DNA of 9,392 bases from Prevotellaceae bacterium (GCA_031289895.1 JAITOP010000265.1:1-9392); one strand, 5' to 3'. Positions 1 through 6,910 are shown, counted from the stretch's first letter. Numbers and translations are program-made. Notes: generated by a model from the letters alone, not told the origin.

Positions 1-944
1 TTAATAATTAATTTTCCATCGGCGGTTGGTTTTAGCGAATGTGTAAATACTGCATTTTCCAAATCGGCTGTTCCGTCAAAATCGAAACTTGCAAAGCGCA
101 AATCGGAAAAAATAATTTCGTTGTCGGCTTTTTTCGTTAAACAGTAATATCCTCTCGAAAAGCGTACAAACAGCATAAATTCAGGATTATCAGCAAATTT
201 TTCGGAAAGATAATAATTTTTCGGAAAATATTTTTTGAAATCAATTTGTTTGTTTTTTACGATGTAATTTGCCGAAAAAAATCCATCTTCGTTTTCTACA
301 ATTACAAGCCACGCAAAGTTTGTAAGCGGCAATGGCGATGTAAGTATTCGGTCGTAATTTATATTATGTTCGTATAAATATTTATCAACTTTTTGTTCTA
401 TCGATATTTTGTTTAAAATCGTAAAACCGAGATACAGTACCGAAAGCAGCATTGCCGACGATGCTATAATTTTTCGCGTTTGCTTTTTTCGTTTTATAAA
501 AATGAAACAAACGAGAGCAATTATCAGAGGAAAAACCAGAAATATATCAACAATTCCAACACAGTCGAACGCTACACGCAGGTTGCTGAACGGATAAAAA
601 ATTGCTGTTCCGTACGAATTAAAACAGTCGATAAAAATATGCGAAAACAAGCACCACGAAGAAAGTTTTACCCAGTCGGTGAAATTATTTTTTGTGTTTT
701 TATGAATAATTGTCAGTAGTTTTGATACCAACAATACAATTAAGGCGCAAAACAGAATCGAATGTGTTGGTCCTCTGTGAAAAAGCAGTGATTTTGCCGA
801 CGAAAGAAAAGGTTGAGCAATAACGTCCAAGTCGGGTATATTTGCAATTAAACCTCCCCACAACATCGCTTTTTTTCCTAATTTATTGCCCGCAACTATT
901 TCGCCCGCAACTGCGCCAATAACAAAATGTGAAATATTATCCAT
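1..944 (-). CDS. YdjM/YfhP-like membrane-bound metal-dependent hydrolase (DUF457), 3' end cut by window
   Basis: The reading frame opens at ATG 944 and stays open for 314 codons to the left edge; the TTA at 1-3 is not in this frame, so the true stop lies outside. The protein has the hallmarks of the YdjM/YfhP (DUF457) family of inner-membrane putative metal-dependent hydrolases: an N-terminal SHFVIGAVAG segment, NIPDLD at 35-40, FHRGPTHS at 55-62 and SHIFIDCFNSYGT at 101-113. His56, His61, His102 and Asp106 are likely metal ligands by analogy. Hydrophobic stretches at about 63-80, 129-150 and 159-177 look like membrane segments; the rest is a soluble C-terminal region. The length resembles the longer YfhP-type members rather than E. 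coli YdjM. The substrate of the family is not established. No Shine-Dalgarno sequence precedes the ATG. The gene is divergent from rlmD across a repeat-filled spacer. Confidence 0.8.
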   Translation of the reverse strand, partial: MDNISHFVIGAVAGEIVAGNKLGKKAMLWGGLIANIPDLDVIAQPFLSSAKSLLFHRGPTHSILFCALIVLLVSKLLTIIHKNTKNNFTDWVKLSSWCLFSHIFIDCFNSYGTAIFYPFSNLRVAFDCVGIVDIFLVFPLIIALVCFIFIKRKKQTRKIIASSAMLLSVLYLGFTILNKISIEQKVDKYLYEHNINYDRILTSPLPLTNFAWLVIVENEDGFFSANYIVKNKQIDFKKYFPKNYYLSEKFADNPEFMLFVRFSRGYYCLTKKADNEIIFSDLRFASFDFDGTADLENAVFTHSLKPTADGKLII

Positions 945-949
945 CTTTA

Positions 950-1069
950 AAATTAAAAATTAAGAATTAAAAATTAAAAATTAACCACTAACCACTAATC
1001 ACTAACCACTAATCACTAATCATTAATCACTAATCATTAATCACTAACCATTAATAATTAACCATTATT
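950..1069. repeat. Heptameric tandem repeats between divergent genes
   Basis: Two adjoining arrays. From about 950 to 983 the unit is AATTAAA/AATTAAG, period 7. From about 983 to 1069 the unit is ACTAACC/ACTAATC/ATTAATC, also period 7, about ten degenerate copies. They fill nearly all the space between the hydrolase gene and the rlmD promoter. A short inverse copy of the second array lies at 2790-2823. No gene is seen here. Confidence 0.85.
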
Positions 1070-1073
1070 TTTT

Positions 1074-1081
1074 TATCTTTG
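1074..1081 (+). promoter_or_regulatory. Putative -7 promoter element of rlmD
   Basis: TATCTTTG fits the Bacteroidota -7 consensus TAnnTTTG and ends 17 nt before the rlmD ATG, implying a very short 5' leader of roughly 10 nt. No TTTG or TTG box is found 17-23 nt upstream, where the heptamer array lies, so the -33 element is missing or degenerate. Confidence 0.55.
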
Positions 1082-1083
1082 CA

Positions 1084-1117
1084 CAAAAGTAGAATAAAAT
1101 GAGCAGAAAAACGCAAA
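1084..1117 (-). promoter_or_regulatory. Putative divergent promoter toward the membrane hydrolase
   Basis: On the minus strand TACTTTTG (plus 1084-1091) matches TAnnTTTG, and a TTTG (plus 1114-1117) lies 22 nt upstream, the same spacing as in the pckA promoter. It overlaps the rlmD start region back to back with the rlmD -7 box. If used, the transcript would carry a leader of about 130 nt made of heptamer repeats. This is a motif match only. Confidence 0.35.
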
Positions 1118-2505
1118 ATATTATCTTAAATAATGTTGAGATTACAGATATTGCCGCCGAAGGTAAGGCTATTGCTAAGGTTGATGGAAAAATTATTTTT
1201 GTGCCTTATGCAATTCCCGGCAGCATTGTTGACGTGCAGATTGTGCGCAAACAACGTAATTTTTTGGAAGGAAAAATAATAAATATTGTTAAACAATCCG
1301 ATAAATTTGTTGATGCTTTTTGCGAACATTTTGGAGTTTGCGGCGGTTGCAAATGGCAAAATTTACCGTATAACGAGCAACTTTTTTACAAACAAAAACA
1401 AGTTGCCGACCAACTTCAGCGCATCGGAAAATTGGAATTGCCCGAAATCAATACAATTATTGCATCGCCAAAAACTACAGAATATCGCAATAAATTGGAA
1501 TTTACTTTTTCGTGTAAACGCTGGATTACGCAGCGCGAAGTTGACGAAAATGCTATTATCGAAAATCCTAATGCTTTGGGATTTCATATTCCACAATTAT
1601 TTGATAAAGTGTTGAATATAAATCATTGCTATCTTCAACCCGAGCCGTCGAACGCTATACGCAAGGCTGTTTACGATTTTGCAATTGAAAATAATTATTC
1701 GTTTTTTGATATTCGCGAAAAACACGGATTTCTGCGCAATCTGATAATTCGTAATACCAAGCGCGGCGCAGTGATGGTGATAGTTGTGTTTGCACACGAT
1801 GACGAAACAAAACGTTGCGTGCTGCTCGATTATTTGCAAAATAAATTTTCGCAGATAAGCTCGCTGCAATATGTAATCAACGCCAAACTCAACGACAGTA
1901 TCAACGATTTGGAAGTTATCCGTTACAGCGGAAATGATTTTTTGATAGAAGAAATGAGCGGATTGCAATTTAAAATCGCGGCAAAATCGTTTTATCAAAC
2001 AAATCCCGAACAGGTTTTAAATCTTTATCAAACAGTATTTGATTTTGCCGGTGTCGATAATTCGCAAACCGTTTACGACCTTTACACCGGCACCGGAACG
2101 ATAGCCCTTTTTCTTGCCCGCCAAGCCAAAAAAGTGATAGGCATAGAATATGTAGCCGAAGCCATTGCCGATGCCAAACGCAATGCCGAAATAAATAAAA
2201 TTGATAATGTGGATTTTTACGTAGGCGATATGAAAGACGTTCTAACACACGAATTTATTGATGCCAACGGTAAAGCCGATATTATCATTCTCGACCCGCC
2301 GCGTGCAGGAATACATCCCAAAGTAGGCGAAGTGATATTAAAAGCACAGCCGCAAAAAATAGTTTACGTAAGCTGCAATCCCGCCACGCAAGCCCGCGAC
2401 CTGACAGCCCTAACCGCCAATTACAAAATATCAAAAATACAACCTGTAGATATGTTTCCGCACACACAGCATGTTGAAAATGTTGTGATGCTTGTTAAGA
2501 ATTAA
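1099..2505 (+). CDS. rlmD: 23S rRNA (uracil-C5)-methyltransferase, RlmD/RumA family
   Basis: A 468-residue SAM-dependent enzyme that methylates C5 of a uridine in 23S rRNA (U1939 in E. coli RlmD). The domains are in the usual order. A TRAM RNA-binding domain occupies about residues 10-65. A 4Fe-4S cluster motif follows, with Cys75, Cys81 and Cys84 (CEHFGVCGGC) and Cys177 as likely fourth ligand. The Rossmann methyltransferase domain carries the SAM loop DLYTGTGT at 327-334 and DPPRAG at 399-404. The catalytic Cys426 lies in VSCNPATQARDL and the general base Glu460 in HVENV. All key residues are present and the length is normal. Some Bacteroidota and Firmicutes members modify more than one uridine (RlmCD-like), so the exact target is uncertain. 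The start has an A-rich upstream region without Shine-Dalgarno. The last two codons and the stop (AAG AAT TAA) already belong to a downstream heptamer repeat. Confidence 0.93.
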   Translation: MSRKTQNIILNNVEITDIAAEGKAIAKVDGKIIFVPYAIPGSIVDVQIVRKQRNFLEGKIINIVKQSDKFVDAFCEHFGVCGGCKWQNLPYNEQLFYKQKQVADQLQRIGKLELPEINTIIASPKTTEYRNKLEFTFSCKRWITQREVDENAIIENPNALGFHIPQLFDKVLNINHCYLQPEPSNAIRKAVYDFAIENNYSFFDIREKHGFLRNLIIRNTKRGAVMVIVVFAHDDETKRCVLLDYLQNKFSQISSLQYVINAKLNDSINDLEVIRYSGNDFLIEEMSGLQFKIAAKSFYQTNPEQVLNLYQTVFDFAGVDNSQTVYDLYTGTGTIALFLARQAKKVIGIEYVAEAIADAKRNAEINKIDNVDFYVGDMKDVLTHEFIDANGKADIIILDPPRAGIHPKVGEVILKAQPQKIVYVSCNPATQARDLTALTANYKISKIQPVDMFPHTQHVENVVMLVKN

Positions 2506-2531
2506 AAATTAAGAATTAAAAATTAAGAATT
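2495..2531. repeat. AATTAAG/AATTAAA heptamer array overlapping rlmD stop
   Basis: Period-7 units alternate AATTAAA and AATTAAG and begin inside the last codons of rlmD; the TAA stop at 2503-2505 is part of a unit. The same array type recurs at about 950-983, 2839-2869 and 8501-8540. Confidence 0.85.
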
Positions 2532-2561
2532 ACTGAAATTACGAATTACGGTTTAATAGCA

Positions 2562-2635
2562 CGTCATTGCGAGGTACGAAGCAATCCAGACGGAATGTTA
2601 AATATCTGGATTGCTTCGCTACGCTCGCAATGACG
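2562..2635. repeat. Large inverted repeat (CGTCATTGCGAG...GCAATCCAGA family)
   Basis: The left arm 2562-2590 and right arm 2605-2635 are reverse complements except for two bases missing from the left arm, around a 14-nt loop (2591-2604). The arms start CGTCATTGCGAG and end AAGCAATCCAGA. Elements of this look are familiar as dispersed intergenic palindromes in many bacteria. It lies between rlmD and the convergent pckA; it could act as a hairpin in RNA, but no T-tract follows. Confidence 0.85.
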
Positions 2636-2644
2636 GAAAAAATG

Positions 2645-2688
2645 TCTGAATCAGGATTTACAGGATTTTTGGATTAAGAGGATTAGAG
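2645..2688. repeat. AGGATT short-period (9-10 bp) intergenic repeat
   Basis: AGGATT or TGGATT recurs every 8-10 bases (four copies), starting at TCTGAATC. This belongs with the other 9-bp-period module of the window (ATCTGCGTA type) and shows no coding potential. Confidence 0.6.
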
Positions 2689-2739
2689 AAAAAACTATGT
2701 GTAATTATACATAAGTGATTAAAAAAGGTACACGAGGTG

Positions 2740-2766
2740 CGTCATTTCGAGGCACTAAGCAATCCA
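2740..2766. repeat. Solo half-copy of the CGTCATTGCGAG element
   Basis: CGTCATTTCGAGGCACTAAG followed by CAATCCA matches one arm of the inverted repeat at 2562-2635 with a few substitutions, but no facing arm is present. It looks like a decayed or single-arm copy of the same element. Confidence 0.7.
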
Positions 2767-2789
2767 AAAATACAATTAAAAATTACGGA

Positions 2790-2869
2790 ATAGTGGTTAA
2801 TGGTTAGTGATTAATTATTAATACGACCAGCGACTTTAGAATTAAAAATTAAGAATTAAAAATTAAGAA
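2790..2869. repeat. Heptamer repeats: inverse ACTAATC type, then AATTAAG type
   Basis: Bases 2790-2823 (TAGTGGTTAATGGTTAGTGA and on) are the reverse complement of the array before rlmD. Bases 2839-2869 are AATTAAA/AATTAAG heptamers. A unique stretch of about 15 bases separates them. Confidence 0.7.
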
Positions 2870-2872
2870 CGA

Positions 2873-2972
2873 CTAAATACTAAATACTAAATACTAAATA
2901 CTAAATACTGAATACTAAATACTGAATACTGAATACTGAATACGTGAATACTGAATACGGAATACTGAATAC
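2873..2972. repeat. CTAAATA/CTGAATA heptamer tandem array
   Basis: About 14 units of 7 bp. The left part is uniform CTAAATA, the right part mostly CTGAATA with two small insertions (ACGTGAATA, ACGGAATA). The gradient from one variant to the other suggests local expansion by slippage or unequal exchange. The array stops exactly where the pckA terminator begins. Confidence 0.9.
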
Positions 2973-3005
2973 AAAAAAAGGCTGCCGTTGAGCAACCTTT
3001 TTTTT
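2973..3005 (-). terminator. Rho-independent terminator of pckA (bidirectional)
   Basis: The A-run, then GGCTGCCGTTGAGCAACC, then an eight-T run form a hairpin with an A/T-rich lower stem. Read on the minus strand it lies about 30 nt past the pckA stop and ends in a T-tract. The symmetric A and T runs mean it could also stop plus-strand transcripts. Confidence 0.8.
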
Positions 3006-3033
3006 CAATCAAAATTATTTTTTTTGTTTTTCG

Positions 3034-4638
3034 TTACAATTCAGGACCTGCAACTACAAGGGCTTTTCCTGCGGCGTTGCCTGTAAATTTAACGAAATTC
3101 TTTATAAATCGTCCTGCCAAATCTTTTGCTTTTACGTCCCAATCGCTTGCGTTTGTGTAGGTGTCGCGAGGGTCAAGAATTTTTGGGTCAACACCCGGAA
3201 GTTCAGTTGGCACTTCAAAATCGAAATAGGGTATTTTTTTTGTTGGGGCGTTATCAATGCTGCCGTCGAGTATTGCATCAATAATTCCGCGAGTATCTTT
3301 TATCGAAATACGTTTGCCTGTGCCGTTCCATCCTGTGTTTACAAGATATGCTTTTGCTCCCGATTTTTCCATATATTTCACTAATTCTTCGCCGTATTTT
3401 GTAGGATGCAAACTTAAAAAAGCCGCGCCGAAACAAGCCGAAAATGTTGGCGTAGGTTCGGTAATTCCGCGTTCTGTTCCTGCAAGTTTAGCTGTGAATC
3501 CGCTAAGGAAATAATATTTTGTTTGTTCGGGAGTTAATATCGAAACAGGAGGCAATACTCCAAATGCGTCTGCCGAAAGGAAAATAACTTTTTTAGCAGC
3601 GGGTGCTTTCGATACGGGTTTAACAATATTTTCGATATGATAAATGGGATATGAAACGCGGGTGTTTTCTGTAACCGATTTATCGTTGAAATTAATTTTT
3701 CCGTTTTCGTCAACGGTAACATTTTCGAGCAGAGCGTCTTTGCGAATTGCGTTCCAAATGTCGGGTTCACTGTCCTTATCAAGGTTGATAACTTTTGCAT
3801 AGCAACCGCCTTCAAAATTGAATACGCCTTCGTCGTCCCAGCCGTGTTCGTCATCGCCAATTAGTTCGCGTTTCGGGTCGGTCGAAAGGGTTGTTTTTCC
3901 TGTTCCCGAAAGTCCGAAAAATATTGCTGTTTCGCCTTTTTCGTTGGTATTTGCCGAGCAGTGCATCGAGGCAATTCCTTTCAGCGGCAGCAGGTAGTTC
4001 ATGTACGAGAACATTCCTTTTTTCATTTCGCCGCCATACCATGTATTTAATATCACTTGAATTTTTTCGGTAAGATTAAATACTACAGCTGTTTCCGAAT
4101 TTAAACCTAATTCTTTGTAGTTATCAATTTTTGCTTTTGCTGCGTTGAATACTACAAAATCGGGTTCTCCGTAATTTTCGAGTTCGGCTGCTGTTGGGCG
4201 AATAAACATATTTTTCACAAAATGCGCTTGCCATGCTACTTCGCAGATAAATCGAATTTTCAGGCGCGTATTTTCGTTAGCACCGCAGAAAGTATCTACT
4301 ACATATAGTTTCTTTCCCGATAATTGTTTGCATGCAAGCGATTTCAACGCTTTCCATGTTTCTTTGGTTACAGGTTTGTTGTCATTTTTGTATTCATCGG
4401 ATGTCCACCAGATAGTATTTTCGGATGTTTCGTCCATTACAAAAAATTTGTCTTTGGGCGAGCGACCGGTATAAATACCTGTCATTACGTTAATTGCGCC
4501 CATTTCTGTTACTTGTCCTGCTTCGTATCCTTTCAGCGAAGGATTAACTTCTGCATCGTACAATTCGTCATACGAAGGATTGTAAATAATTTCTTCTACA
4601 TCTTCGATTCCGTACTTTGTTAAATCTAAATTTTTCAT
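3034..4638 (-). CDS. pckA: Phosphoenolpyruvate carboxykinase (ATP)
   Basis: A 534-residue cytosolic enzyme interconverting oxaloacetate plus ATP and PEP plus CO2 plus ADP. In Bacteroidota it can serve gluconeogenesis or, in fermentative growth, CO2 fixation toward succinate. Nearly every catalytic residue known from E. coli PckA is present at a constant offset of six: Arg59 in RSPKDK (59-64), Tyr201, Lys207, His226, the P-loop GLSGTGKT at 242-249 with Lys248 and Thr249, metal ligand Asp263 in LIGDDEHGW, and Arg327. The PEPCK signature around 259-282 is intact and the length is typical of the family. The start is supported by the normal N-terminus, a good upstream promoter and no upstream in-frame alternative of note. 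No Shine-Dalgarno is visible (AATAAAATATAATATG). The gene is monocistronic with its own terminator. No sign of damage. Confidence 0.97.
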   Translation of the reverse strand: MKNLDLTKYGIEDVEEIIYNPSYDELYDAEVNPSLKGYEAGQVTEMGAINVMTGIYTGRSPKDKFFVMDETSENTIWWTSDEYKNDNKPVTKETWKALKSLACKQLSGKKLYVVDTFCGANENTRLKIRFICEVAWQAHFVKNMFIRPTAAELENYGEPDFVVFNAAKAKIDNYKELGLNSETAVVFNLTEKIQVILNTWYGGEMKKGMFSYMNYLLPLKGIASMHCSANTNEKGETAIFFGLSGTGKTTLSTDPKRELIGDDEHGWDDEGVFNFEGGCYAKVINLDKDSEPDIWNAIRKDALLENVTVDENGKINFNDKSVTENTRVSYPIYHIENIVKPVSKAPAAKKVIFLSADAFGVLPPVSILTPEQTKYYFLSGFTAKLAGTERGITEPTPTFSACFGAAFLSLHPTKYGEELVKYMEKSGAKAYLVNTGWNGTGKRISIKDTRGIIDAILDGSIDNAPTKKIPYFDFEVPTELPGVDPKILDPRDTYTNASDWDVKAKDLAGRFIKNFVKFTGNAAGKALVVAGPEL

Positions 4639-4686
4639 ATTATATTTTATTTAATCGATTATTTTTTTATCAATTTTACGAATTGG

Positions 4687-4720
4687 CAAAGGTAGTTATT
4701 ACGATTTATAAAATCACAAA
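4687..4720 (-). promoter_or_regulatory. Promoter of pckA
   Basis: On the minus strand a TTTG (plus 4717-4720) is followed after 22 nt by TACCTTTG (plus 4687-4694), matching the Bacteroidota TTTG / TAnnTTTG pattern. The predicted leader to the ATG is about 40 nt, AT-rich and unstructured. Confidence 0.65.
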
Positions 4721-4746
4721 ATATCAACTTAATTAACGTTAAAGGA

Positions 4747-5036
4747 AGTATAAAGTTTTTAAAGTATAAAGTTTTTAAAGTTATCAAGTATAAAGTTATC
4801 AGGTTTTTAAAGATTTAAAATCAAAAAAAATCTGCGTAAATCTGTTTAATCTGCGTTATCTGCGTGCTAATTCAAATCAACAACTCAACAACTCAACAAA
4901 AAAACAAAAAGACAAAAATCGTAATTCGTAATTTTCGTAATTCGTAATTGATTTTATCCGCGTAAATCTGTTTAATCTGCGTTATCTGTGTGCTAATTCA
5001 AATCAACAAAAAAACAAATCAACAAAAAACAAATCA
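4747..5036. repeat. Mosaic low-complexity repeat block running into a stop codon
   Basis: Ordered modules: two 16-bp units AGTATAAAGTTTTTAA (4747-4778) and degenerate relatives; GATTTAAAATCAAAAAAAAT; an ATCTG(C/T)GTA-type module of about 50 bp (4831-4882); AACTCAAC units; GTAATTC heptamers (about 4920-4950); a second ATCTG module (4957-5007); then AAATCAAC-type units to 5036. The final TCA (5034-5036) is the reverse complement of the TGA stop of the thioredoxin-like gene. Related blocks in the same order lie at 5955-6305 and 7327-7450. No gene is seen in the block. Confidence 0.85.
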
Positions 5037-5594
5037 ATTTCCTTTTGCAAGGGTTTTTTGTTGTTTCTCGTATTCGTTTGAAAATGTCTGATAATCTTTT
5101 GTTTTGTAACTATCTTCGCCGAAATATGTGAGTATAGGTAAAATTTGTTCGGGTGTGAGGTAGCCTGCAACTGCTGTGATTAATTGCGCTTTTTCGTCGA
5201 AATATGCAATCGATGGATAGCTCATCTTTCCTTGCAAAACTGCAACTGCAAATGAGTGTGATTTTCCGTATTTTCCGTCGTTTGTAAACGTGTCGCCGCT
5301 AAGGTTTACGGTTTCTTTACCTTCGGCATTAAATTTTACGCAATAGTAATATTTGTTGAGGTAATCGACAACCGCAGCATTTGTGAATGTTGAAGCATCC
5401 ATTCGTTTGCACCAGCCGCACCAATCGGTATAAACGTCCATAAGTATTTTTTTTGGCGTCTTTTTTTGAAGTTCAAAAGCTTCGTTTGCGGTGTACCATT
5501 TAATTTTCGGCGCATCGGCATTTGATTTTCCCTGTGCTATAAGTGTGTAACCTGCAAGCAGCATTACAACACATAAAAATATTTGCTTTTTCAT
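5034..5594 (-). CDS. Exported thioredoxin-like protein with CGWC motif
   Basis: A 186-residue protein with a signal peptide (MKKQIFLCVVMLLAGYTLIA, likely cut after Ala20), so it probably acts in the periplasm. A thioredoxin fold of the Thioredoxin_7/DUF255-like type follows: strand KKILMDVYTDWCGWCKRMD at about 49-66 with redox pair Cys59 and Cys62, and the cis-proline in SYPSIAYF (Pro127). It resembles the DsbD C-terminal domain and the small YyaL-like thioredoxins. The likely role is reduction or exchange of disulfides in exported proteins; the partner is unknown and no cytochrome-biogenesis or DsbD gene is adjacent. Two further cysteines (Cys8 in the signal, Cys85) are not part of the motif. 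The stop codon is provided by the downstream AAATCAAC repeat. It is divergent from the TPR gene with a 58-bp spacer. Confidence 0.88.
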   Translation of the reverse strand: MKKQIFLCVVMLLAGYTLIAQGKSNADAPKIKWYTANEAFELQKKTPKKILMDVYTDWCGWCKRMDASTFTNAAVVDYLNKYYYCVKFNAEGKETVNLSGDTFTNDGKYGKSHSFAVAVLQGKMSYPSIAYFDEKAQLITAVAGYLTPEQILPILTYFGEDSYKTKDYQTFSNEYEKQQKTLAKGN

Positions 5595-5612
5595 AATCTT
5601 TTTATAATTTTG
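5582..5612 (+). promoter_or_regulatory. Promoter of the small TPR gene
   Basis: TTTG (5582-5585), a 19-nt spacer and TAATTTTG (5605-5612) match the canonical Bacteroidota -33/-7 arrangement. The -33 box falls inside the first codons of the divergent thioredoxin-like gene. The leader to the ATG is about 34 nt. Confidence 0.6.
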
Positions 5613-5619
5613 TAAGCAA

Positions 5620-5627
5620 CAAAGATA
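5620..5627 (-). promoter_or_regulatory. Putative -7 element of the thioredoxin-like gene
   Basis: TATCTTTG on the minus strand matches TAnnTTTG and sits 25 nt before ATG 5594. It faces the TPR promoter, and the two overlap within 58 bp. No TTTG/TTG box is found at the usual distance upstream. Confidence 0.5.
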
Positions 5628-5652
5628 TAATATTTTTTCAAAAAAACATAAA

Positions 5653-5916
5653 ATGATACAAAATTTAACAGATATTGATATTCACGATTACAAAAATTCA
5701 TTAATAATTCTTAATGAATATATTGCGCTCAACCCTAATGATGACAACGCTTATTATCTGCGCGGCAACATTTATCGCAAAATGAATTTGTTTGGCGATG
5801 CCTTAAACGATTTTTACAAGGCATTGGCACTAAATTCGCAAAGCGAAGCCGGCATTGCAATTGAAATACTTAACGAAATTCTTGATTACAGAAATACCGA
5901 TTTGATTAATCCGTAG
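5653..5916 (+). CDS. Small TPR protein of Bacteroidota type
   Basis: An 87-residue cytoplasmic protein with no signal peptide. It holds one TPR unit plus flanking helices: a helix pair around residues 13-28 (IILNEYIALNP), then NAYYLRGNIYRKMNLFGDAL and DFYKALALN at about 33-62, followed by a C-terminal helix ending ILDYRNTDLINP. The AYYLRGN.YRK pattern and the ILN.Y...D C-terminus resemble, from memory, a family of short TPR proteins widespread in Bacteroidales. TPRs bind other proteins; the partner is not known. The start has an A-rich upstream region and no Shine-Dalgarno. No hairpin terminator follows the TAG stop; repeats begin within 10 bases. Confidence 0.8.
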   Translation: MIQNLTDIDIHDYKNSLIILNEYIALNPNDDNAYYLRGNIYRKMNLFGDALNDFYKALALNSQSEAGIAIEILNEILDYRNTDLINP

Positions 5917-5924
5917 GGAGGGAA

Positions 5925-6305
5925 AAGAAACAAGAGCCAAGAAACAAGAGCCAAGAAGTTTATAAAGTTAAAAAGTTCATAAAGGTTTTTTCAAAAAATC
6001 GTAATTCGTAATTGATTTTATCTGAGTAAATCTGTTTAATCTGCGTTATCTGTGTGCTAATTCAAATCAACAAAAAACAAAAAGCAAATCAACAACAAAA
6101 TCGTAATTCGTAATTGATAATTCGTAATTGATTTTTATCTGTGTGCTAATTCAAATCAACAAAAAACAAATCAACAAATCAACAAAAAACAAATCAACAA
6201 ATCAACAAATCAACAAAAAGCAGACTTACGACTTACAACTTACAACTTATGACTTACAACTTATGACTTACAACTTACAACTTACGACTTACAACTTACG
6301 ACTTA
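5925..6305. repeat. Mosaic repeat block between convergent TPR and slyD genes
   Basis: Modules in order: two exact 14-bp copies of AAGAAACAAGAGCC (5925-5952); AAAGTT-type units (5955-5980); GTAATTC heptamers (about 6000-6015); the ATCTG module (6021-6072); GTAATTC heptamers again (about 6101-6128); a truncated ATCTG module (6136-6160); AAATCAAC octamers (about 6150-6221); and about eleven heptamers GACTTAC/AACTTAC/AACTTAT (about 6223-6305). The last TTA (6303-6305) is the reverse complement of the slyD TAA stop. A plus-strand open frame through this block is made of repeat and is not a gene. Confidence 0.88.
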
Positions 6306-6821
6306 CATACAATCGTCGCTGTGGCAGTCGCTGCAATTGCAGTTGCATGAATTTTGCAGTTCGGCTAATTCTTCTGCTGTTACCTCGTGTACATCTACTA
6401 CTTCGCCGGTAAAACTTAAATCGCAGCCTGCAAGCGGATGATTAAAATTCATAACAATAGTATCGTCGTTAATATTTTCTACCGTTCCGTTAAGTCGGTT
6501 GCCTTGCGAATCGAGCATTGGTATTACGTTTCCGATGACAAATAAACTTTCGTCAATTTCGCCATCAACGTTAAATATTTCTTTTGATAATTCTACAAAA
6601 GCGTCGTTTTCAATTTCGCCGTATGCTTCGGCAGCTTTAAGGCTGAACTCAAATGTGTCGCCTGTTTTTTTGCCTTCGATATTTTCTTCAAATTTCGGCA
6701 ACAAAAAACCTTGCCCAAAAATAAATCGCATTGGATTTTCTTTGTTTACTGTTTCTACAACTTCATCATCAACTTTTAACACATAAGCCAATGCAACCGA
6801 TTTGTTGTTTTCAATTTTCAT
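6303..6821 (-). CDS. slyD: SlyD-like FKBP-type peptidyl-prolyl isomerase with Cys-rich tail
   Basis: A 172-residue cytosolic prolyl cis-trans isomerase and chaperone. The FKBP half is recognisable (LAYVLKVDDEVVETV; FIFGQGFLLPKFEENIEG at 33-50; AAEAYGE at 63-69). An insert-in-flap domain follows at about 70-125, then the return strand with NHPLAG at 127-132 and FTGEVVDVHEVT. The C-terminal tail from residue 159 holds Cys159, 161, 163, 166 and 171 plus His167, among Asp and Ser. SlyD tails of this kind bind nickel or zinc in E. coli, where the tail is His-rich; here it is Cys-dominated. No hydrogenase gene is nearby in the window, so a nickel-delivery role is not shown. The TAA stop is taken from the adjoining GACTTAC heptamer array. 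It is divergent from the cold-shock gene. Confidence 0.9.
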   Translation of the reverse strand: MKIENNKSVALAYVLKVDDEVVETVNKENPMRFIFGQGFLLPKFEENIEGKKTGDTFEFSLKAAEAYGEIENDAFVELSKEIFNVDGEIDESLFVIGNVIPMLDSQGNRLNGTVENINDDTIVMNFNHPLAGCDLSFTGEVVDVHEVTAEELAELQNSCNCNCSDCHSDDCM

Positions 6822-6862
6822 ATTTGCGTGTTTTTTTAATAAATTACAATAAATTTTGGGTA

Positions 6863-6870
6863 CAAAGGAA
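6863..6870 (-). promoter_or_regulatory. Weak candidate -7 element of slyD
   Basis: TTCCTTTG on the minus strand matches TAnnTTTG at seven of eight constrained or free positions (A at position 2 is T). It sits about 40 nt before the slyD ATG. No -33 box is seen at the normal distance. Confidence 0.3.
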
Positions 6871-6910
6871 CAATTTTTTTTTGTGATTTGAAAAAATAAT
6901 TGAACAAAAA

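Noticed and set aside
1..3. TTA at the left edge as the stop codon of the membrane hydrolase
   Set aside because: It is out of frame with ATG 944; the frame reads ATT then AA? across the edge.
409..719. Two short plus-strand open frames near the left end
   Set aside because: They overlap the membrane hydrolase gene on the other strand, whose motifs are clear; they show no recognisable features.
2562..2635. Large hairpin as the rlmD terminator
   Set aside because: It lacks a T-tract and belongs to a dispersed repeat family; at most a secondary role in stopping transcription.
6223..6305. Regular repeats that could suggest a CRISPR array
   Set aside because: Units are 7 bp in direct tandem with no spacers and no cas genes are present.
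6128..6412. Open frame of 94 codons on the plus strand
   Set aside because: Its first two thirds translate tandem repeats (NKKQINKS, YDLQLTT patterns) and the rest is antisense to slyD.
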